A stretch of DNA of 8,326 nt from Muribaculaceae bacterium. Its GTDB lineage: Bacteria > Bacteroidota > Bacteroidia > Bacteroidales > Muribaculaceae. The stretch lies in NCBI GenBank assembly GCA_017619255.1, contig JAFZSS010000091.1, forward strand, positions 1 to 8,326, in the 5' to 3' direction. The translations under genes were made by a program, and so were the position numbers. Below the pieces are notes generated by a model, which searched no databases, was not told the origin of the DNA, and was given only the letters and a program-made list of their open reading frames with translations. Below are positions 6,395 through 8,326 of the stretch, one piece after another (position 1 is the stretch's first letter; every line of letters starts with the position of its first letter).

Positions 6395-6712
6395 ATGATT
6401 TTTTCAACAACACCGCAGATTGAAGGCTGCCCCATTCGTGAATACAAGGGCGTCGTGACCGGCGAAACGATCATCGGCGCCAACTTTGTGAAAGATATCA
6501 TGGCAGGAATGCGCGACTTCTTTGGCGGCCGCTCGGCCAGCTATGAGAAGGTGCTGCGCGAGGCCAAAGACACCGCCATGGCCGAGATGGCTGAGCGTGC
6601 CCAGGAATTAGGTGCCAACGCTATCGTGGGCATCGACATCGACTACGAGACCATTGGCGGCGGCAACTCCATGCTCATGGTGGCCACCAGCGGCACCGCC
6701 GTAGTCATCTGA
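6395..6712 (+). CDS. ybjQ: YbjQ/UPF0145 family protein
   Basis: This 105-residue protein aligns along its whole length with E. coli YbjQ (107 residues). Shared stretches include FSTTP at 3-7, GVVTGE at 19-24, [14 protein letters not shown] at 44-57, the helix to about 70, [16 protein letters not shown] at 71-86 and [12 protein letters not shown] at 92-103. The family (DUF74/UPF0145, sometimes called putative heavy-metal-binding) is small, soluble and assembles into ring-like oligomers. Its biochemical role is not settled, so none is asserted here. The ATG at 6395 begins the conserved IFSTTP segment, so the start is secure. It is divergent from the receptor gene and convergent with the fic gene, with its own -7 element and a hairpin downstream. 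Confidence 0.93.
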   Translation: MIFSTTPQIEGCPIREYKGVVTGETIIGANFVKDIMAGMRDFFGGRSASYEKVLREAKDTAMAEMAERAQELGANAIVGIDIDYETIGGGNSMLMVATSGTAVVI

Positions 6713-6742
6713 ACCACAAACTACACGAGATTTATCAAGGCA

Positions 6743-6756
6743 TCGCTTTCAAGCGA
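6743..6756. repeat. Short palindrome downstream of ybjQ
   Basis: TCGCTT, then TC, then AAGCGA forms a perfect 6-bp inverted repeat with a 2-base centre, 30 bases after the ybjQ stop. It is too short and has no T-tract, so it is not called a terminator. It may stack beside the larger hairpin at 6768-6826. Confidence 0.35.
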
Positions 6757-6764
6757 CATTGAAA

Positions 6765-6791
6765 GACAACTTGGACAACCTGAACAACTTT
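6765..6791. repeat. 9-bp direct repeats forming one arm of a hairpin
   Basis: GACAACTTG, GACAACCTG and AACAACTTT follow each other without gaps. The first two match at 8 of 9 positions. The complementary arm at 6806-6826 shows the same 9-base step as GTTGTC-GCG, GTTGTC-CAA, GTT. Confidence 0.55.
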
Positions 6792-6826
6792 TTGATTATC
6801 AATTAGTTGTCGCGGTTGTCCAAGTT
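6768..6826. terminator. Bidirectional hairpin terminator between ybjQ and fic
   Basis: AACTTGGACAACC (6768-6780) and GGTTGTCCAAGTT (6814-6826) are perfect 13-bp complements. Inside, after a 3x3 internal loop, ACAACT (6784-6789) pairs with AGTTGT (6805-6810), and a small TTG/CAA pairing closes a tip around the near-palindrome TTGATTATCAA. The plus-strand tail is ATTTATTTG. The hairpin lies in the 143-base spacer between two convergent genes and probably stops transcription both ways. Confidence 0.7.
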
Positions 6827-6855
6827 ATTTATTTGATCTATTGCCTGATTCCTTG

Positions 6856-7638
6856 TTAGAAGAACAGCATTGTGCGGCTACCTTTCTTCTTCTGGTCGAG
6901 TTCATCCTGCATCTGCTTGACCGCCGCTTGGAAGAAGAAAGCTATCAAATGCTCATCAGTGCCATCAGTGCGCTTCGCCTTAAGGGCTGTGATGTACTGT
7001 TGGCGGTCTTCCTTGCGAATGATGAGTTCTGGCAGTCCAAACTGCAAGAGGATGAAATTGGACAACAGGCGACCTGTGCGTCCATTACCATCACGGAAGG
7101 GGTGCAGGTACTCAAAGAATCCATGAAACCGTGCCGACAACACCATGGGATGAATCGTTCCCTCGGCCATGGCTTTGGCGGTCGATTCCATCAGGCGAGG
7201 CACCTGGGCGATTAATTTCTCATGATCCCCGAATAAGGTATCACCAGCCACCATATCCACTGTGGTGAACTCACCGGGTACAGCATCAGGCACCCGATAG
7301 GGCAAGGAGCCCTGGGTGACCAGGCGGTTGATGGTCTTCATCAGCGCGACATCAAAAGGATGGTCCAGATGGTCGTGCATCCACTCATATGCTTTGAAAT
7401 GGTCGGCCATCTCCTGGCACTCCAGCAATGTCTTGCCCACAGGATAATAACCCAAGCCCTGCTCAAACAACGCCCTTGTGTCATCTACCGAAAACGAGGA
7501 GCCTTCGATGCCGCAACTGTGGCACGAAAAGATAATTTCAGAGTGCTTGCGGAACTCCAAATCACCCATCGGCTTAGCAACCTTTTCAAGGTATTGCGCT
7601 GCCAAACGGTCATATCGCATTATCTCTTGCTCAAACAT
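6856..7638 (-). CDS. Fic family protein, probable AMP-transferase with N-terminal inhibitory motif
   Basis: Fic proteins usually move AMP from ATP to a hydroxyl side chain of a target protein. This 260-residue protein carries the full active-site motif HPFRDGNGRTGR at 179-190, with catalytic His179, Asp183, Asn185 and Arg187/Arg190. A probable target-binding flap lies at about 114-131 (YRVPDAVPGEFTTVDMV). Residues 41-46 read SCGIEG, which fits the inhibitory motif (S/T)xxxE(G/N). Its Glu45 would contact the second motif arginine and hold the enzyme in check, making this a self-inhibited N-terminal (class II) Fic protein. No extra DNA-binding domain is visible, and the C-terminus ends with a basic KKKGSR patch. 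The target is unknown and no antitoxin-like gene adjoins it. Start choice is open: Met7 (ATG at 7618-7620) fits the promoter position better than the ATG at 7636-7638. Downstream is a hairpin shared with ybjQ. Confidence 0.93.
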   Translation of the reverse strand: MFEQEIMRYDRLAAQYLEKVAKPMGDLEFRKHSEIIFSCHSCGIEGSSFSVDDTRALFEQGLGYYPVGKTLLECQEMADHFKAYEWMHDHLDHPFDVALMKTINRLVTQGSLPYRVPDAVPGEFTTVDMVAGDTLFGDHEKLIAQVPRLMESTAKAMAEGTIHPMVLSARFHGFFEYLHPFRDGNGRTGRLLSNFILLQFGLPELIIRKEDRQQYITALKAKRTDGTDEHLIAFFFQAAVKQMQDELDQKKKGSRTMLFF

Positions 7639-7645
7639 ACGGTTG

Positions 7646-7653
7646 CAAATATA
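7646..7653 (-). promoter_or_regulatory. -7 promoter element of the fic gene
   Basis: On the minus strand this reads TATATTTG, an exact match to the Bacteroidota -7 consensus TAnnTTTG. It ends only 7 bases before the ATG at 7638, so the transcript would start about 3-4 bases before that codon. The Met7 codon would instead have a leader of about 20 bases. No TTTG is found at the -33 distance. Confidence 0.55.
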
Positions 7654-7697
7654 CTACTTTTCTCTTGACGATTGCTGAATATCACTCTAAAACACAA

Positions 7698-7723
7698 CCA
7701 TTTCACCTATTTCACGGATTCAC
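7698..7723. repeat. 9-bp repeat overlapping the GH31 stop codon
   Basis: The plus strand reads CCATTTCAC, CTATTTCAC, then a shortened GGATTCAC. Units 1 and 2 match at 8 of 9 positions. The third unit contains the stop codon of the minus-strand glycoside hydrolase gene (complement of 7720-7722). No terminator hairpin is seen in this 81-base spacer. Confidence 0.5.
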
Positions 7724-8326
7724 TTGAAAATTTCGATGGTGGTTGAGACGGTGATGTCGGGGATGGTGACAGGGATAGCGAGCGTTGCAGTGGCCTTGTC
7801 GTAGGTGACGCCAGCGGCCTTCTTGCCGTTGATCTGCACCTTCTTGGGCTTTGCGGTAGCGGGGATGATAAGGCGATACTCCTTGCCGGGGGTGTCGCCC
7901 TCGATATCACCCTTGCCGTGGATGGTAAAGGAGCAGGATTTGCCCTGCGGTATCGCGGTGAACTGGATTTCGCGGTGCTTGTCTTTAGCCATCGTGCCGG
8001 TGGAGTGCAGGTCGTCGTCAAAGAGGGTCCAGGTCGATGGATGGTCACTGGTGTAATAAACGATGTCGAGGCGGTCGGGGTTGTAGTCGCCCACATTGTC
8101 CATCGGGTAATTGGCCTGCGGGATGAAGGCTCCGGCACGGACAAACAGTGGCAGCACCTCGACAGGCGCGGGATAATTGACCATGGTGTGACCCTTGTAG
8201 CGACGGGCGGGGTTGTTGATGTCCACCCAGGTGCCCTCGGGGAAGGTGATGTTGCGGCTCACGGCGCCCTGCTGCAGCACGGGAGCGACCATCACATCGC
8301 GGCCCCACAGGTACTGGTCCCAAATG
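7720..8326 (-). CDS. Glycoside hydrolase family 31, C-terminal part (alpha-glucosidase or alpha-xylosidase type)
   Basis: Only the last 201 residues are in the window. The frame stays open to base 8326, and the ATG/GTG codons near 8290-8295 are internal. The visible start WDQYLWGRDVMVAPVL is the conserved end of the GH31 catalytic barrel. Next come FPEGTWVDINNP and the proximal C-terminal beta domain with VEVLPLFVRAGAFIPQ. A DUF5110-type beta domain follows (RLDIVYYTSD, TWTLFDDD, and onward), ending in a strand-rich tail, VSTTIEIFK. The catalytic aspartates lie upstream and cannot be checked, so substrate choice (alpha-glucoside, alpha-xyloside or other) is open. Family 31 enzymes in gut Bacteroidota are usually secreted to the periplasm or cell surface for glycan use, but the signal peptide is also outside the window. 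The fic gene follows 81 bases downstream on the same strand. Confidence 0.92.
   Translation of the reverse strand, partial: IWDQYLWGRDVMVAPVLQQGAVSRNITFPEGTWVDINNPARRYKGHTMVNYPAPVEVLPLFVRAGAFIPQANYPMDNVGDYNPDRLDIVYYTSDHPSTWTLFDDDLHSTGTMAKDKHREIQFTAIPQGKSCSFTIHGKGDIEGDTPGKEYRLIIPATAKPKKVQINGKKAAGVTYDKATATLAIPVTIPDITVSTTIEIFK

Noticed and set aside
6856..8326. Fic and GH31 genes as one operon or defence-type cassette
   Set aside because: The fic gene has its own exact -7 element in the 81-base spacer, the functions are unrelated, and no restriction, toxin-antitoxin or phage-related gene is in view.

Overview
The window looks like chromosomal DNA from a member of the Bacteroidota, most likely a gut-type Bacteroidales related to Prevotella, Bacteroides or Muribaculaceae. 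The evidence is the fabF-rnc gene order, a TonB-dependent receptor with a Gly-rich tail of a Bacteroidota type, a lipoprotein signal followed by acidic residues, sequences matching the Bacteroidota -7 element TAnnTTTG, and the lack of clear Shine-Dalgarno sites. No rRNA, tRNA, CRISPR array, insertion sequence or phage gene was seen. No spacer exceeds about 210 bases.

Layout. (1) 1-2036, plus strand: the fatty-acid elongation enzyme FabF, missing about 16 N-terminal residues at the window edge, is followed after 23 bases by ribonuclease III (rnc). A terminator-shaped hairpin lies inside the start of rnc. (2) 2245-2904, plus strand: a four-helix membrane protein of unknown function with a charged tail. 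(3) 2995-3519, minus strand: a small predicted lipoprotein, convergent with the membrane protein across a two-way hairpin. (4) 3642-6194, minus strand: an 850-residue TonB-dependent-receptor-like outer membrane protein whose N-terminal domain resembles one usually attached to hydrolases. (5) 6395-6712, plus strand: a YbjQ/UPF0145 protein, divergent from the receptor. (6) 6856-7638, minus strand: a Fic-domain protein with an N-terminal inhibitory motif, convergent with ybjQ. (7) 7720-8326, minus strand: the C-terminal end of a family 31 glycoside hydrolase, running off the window.

How they fit together. Only fabF-rnc looks like a true operon, and it is housekeeping. The other genes look like separate transcription units with their own promoter candidates or hairpins. 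The receptor, the lipoprotein and the GH31 enzyme all belong to the cell envelope or glycan nutrition, but nothing here ties them into one polysaccharide locus: no SusD, no SusC pair and no sensor are present.

The most unusual signals are non-coding. One is a perfect 13-bp inverted repeat with a T-tract inside the first 25 codons of rnc. The other is a set of short tandem repeats (9-bp or 7-bp period, a different unit at each place) at the 3' ends of four genes, two of them overlapping the stop codon. No wholly new multi-gene system could be supported.
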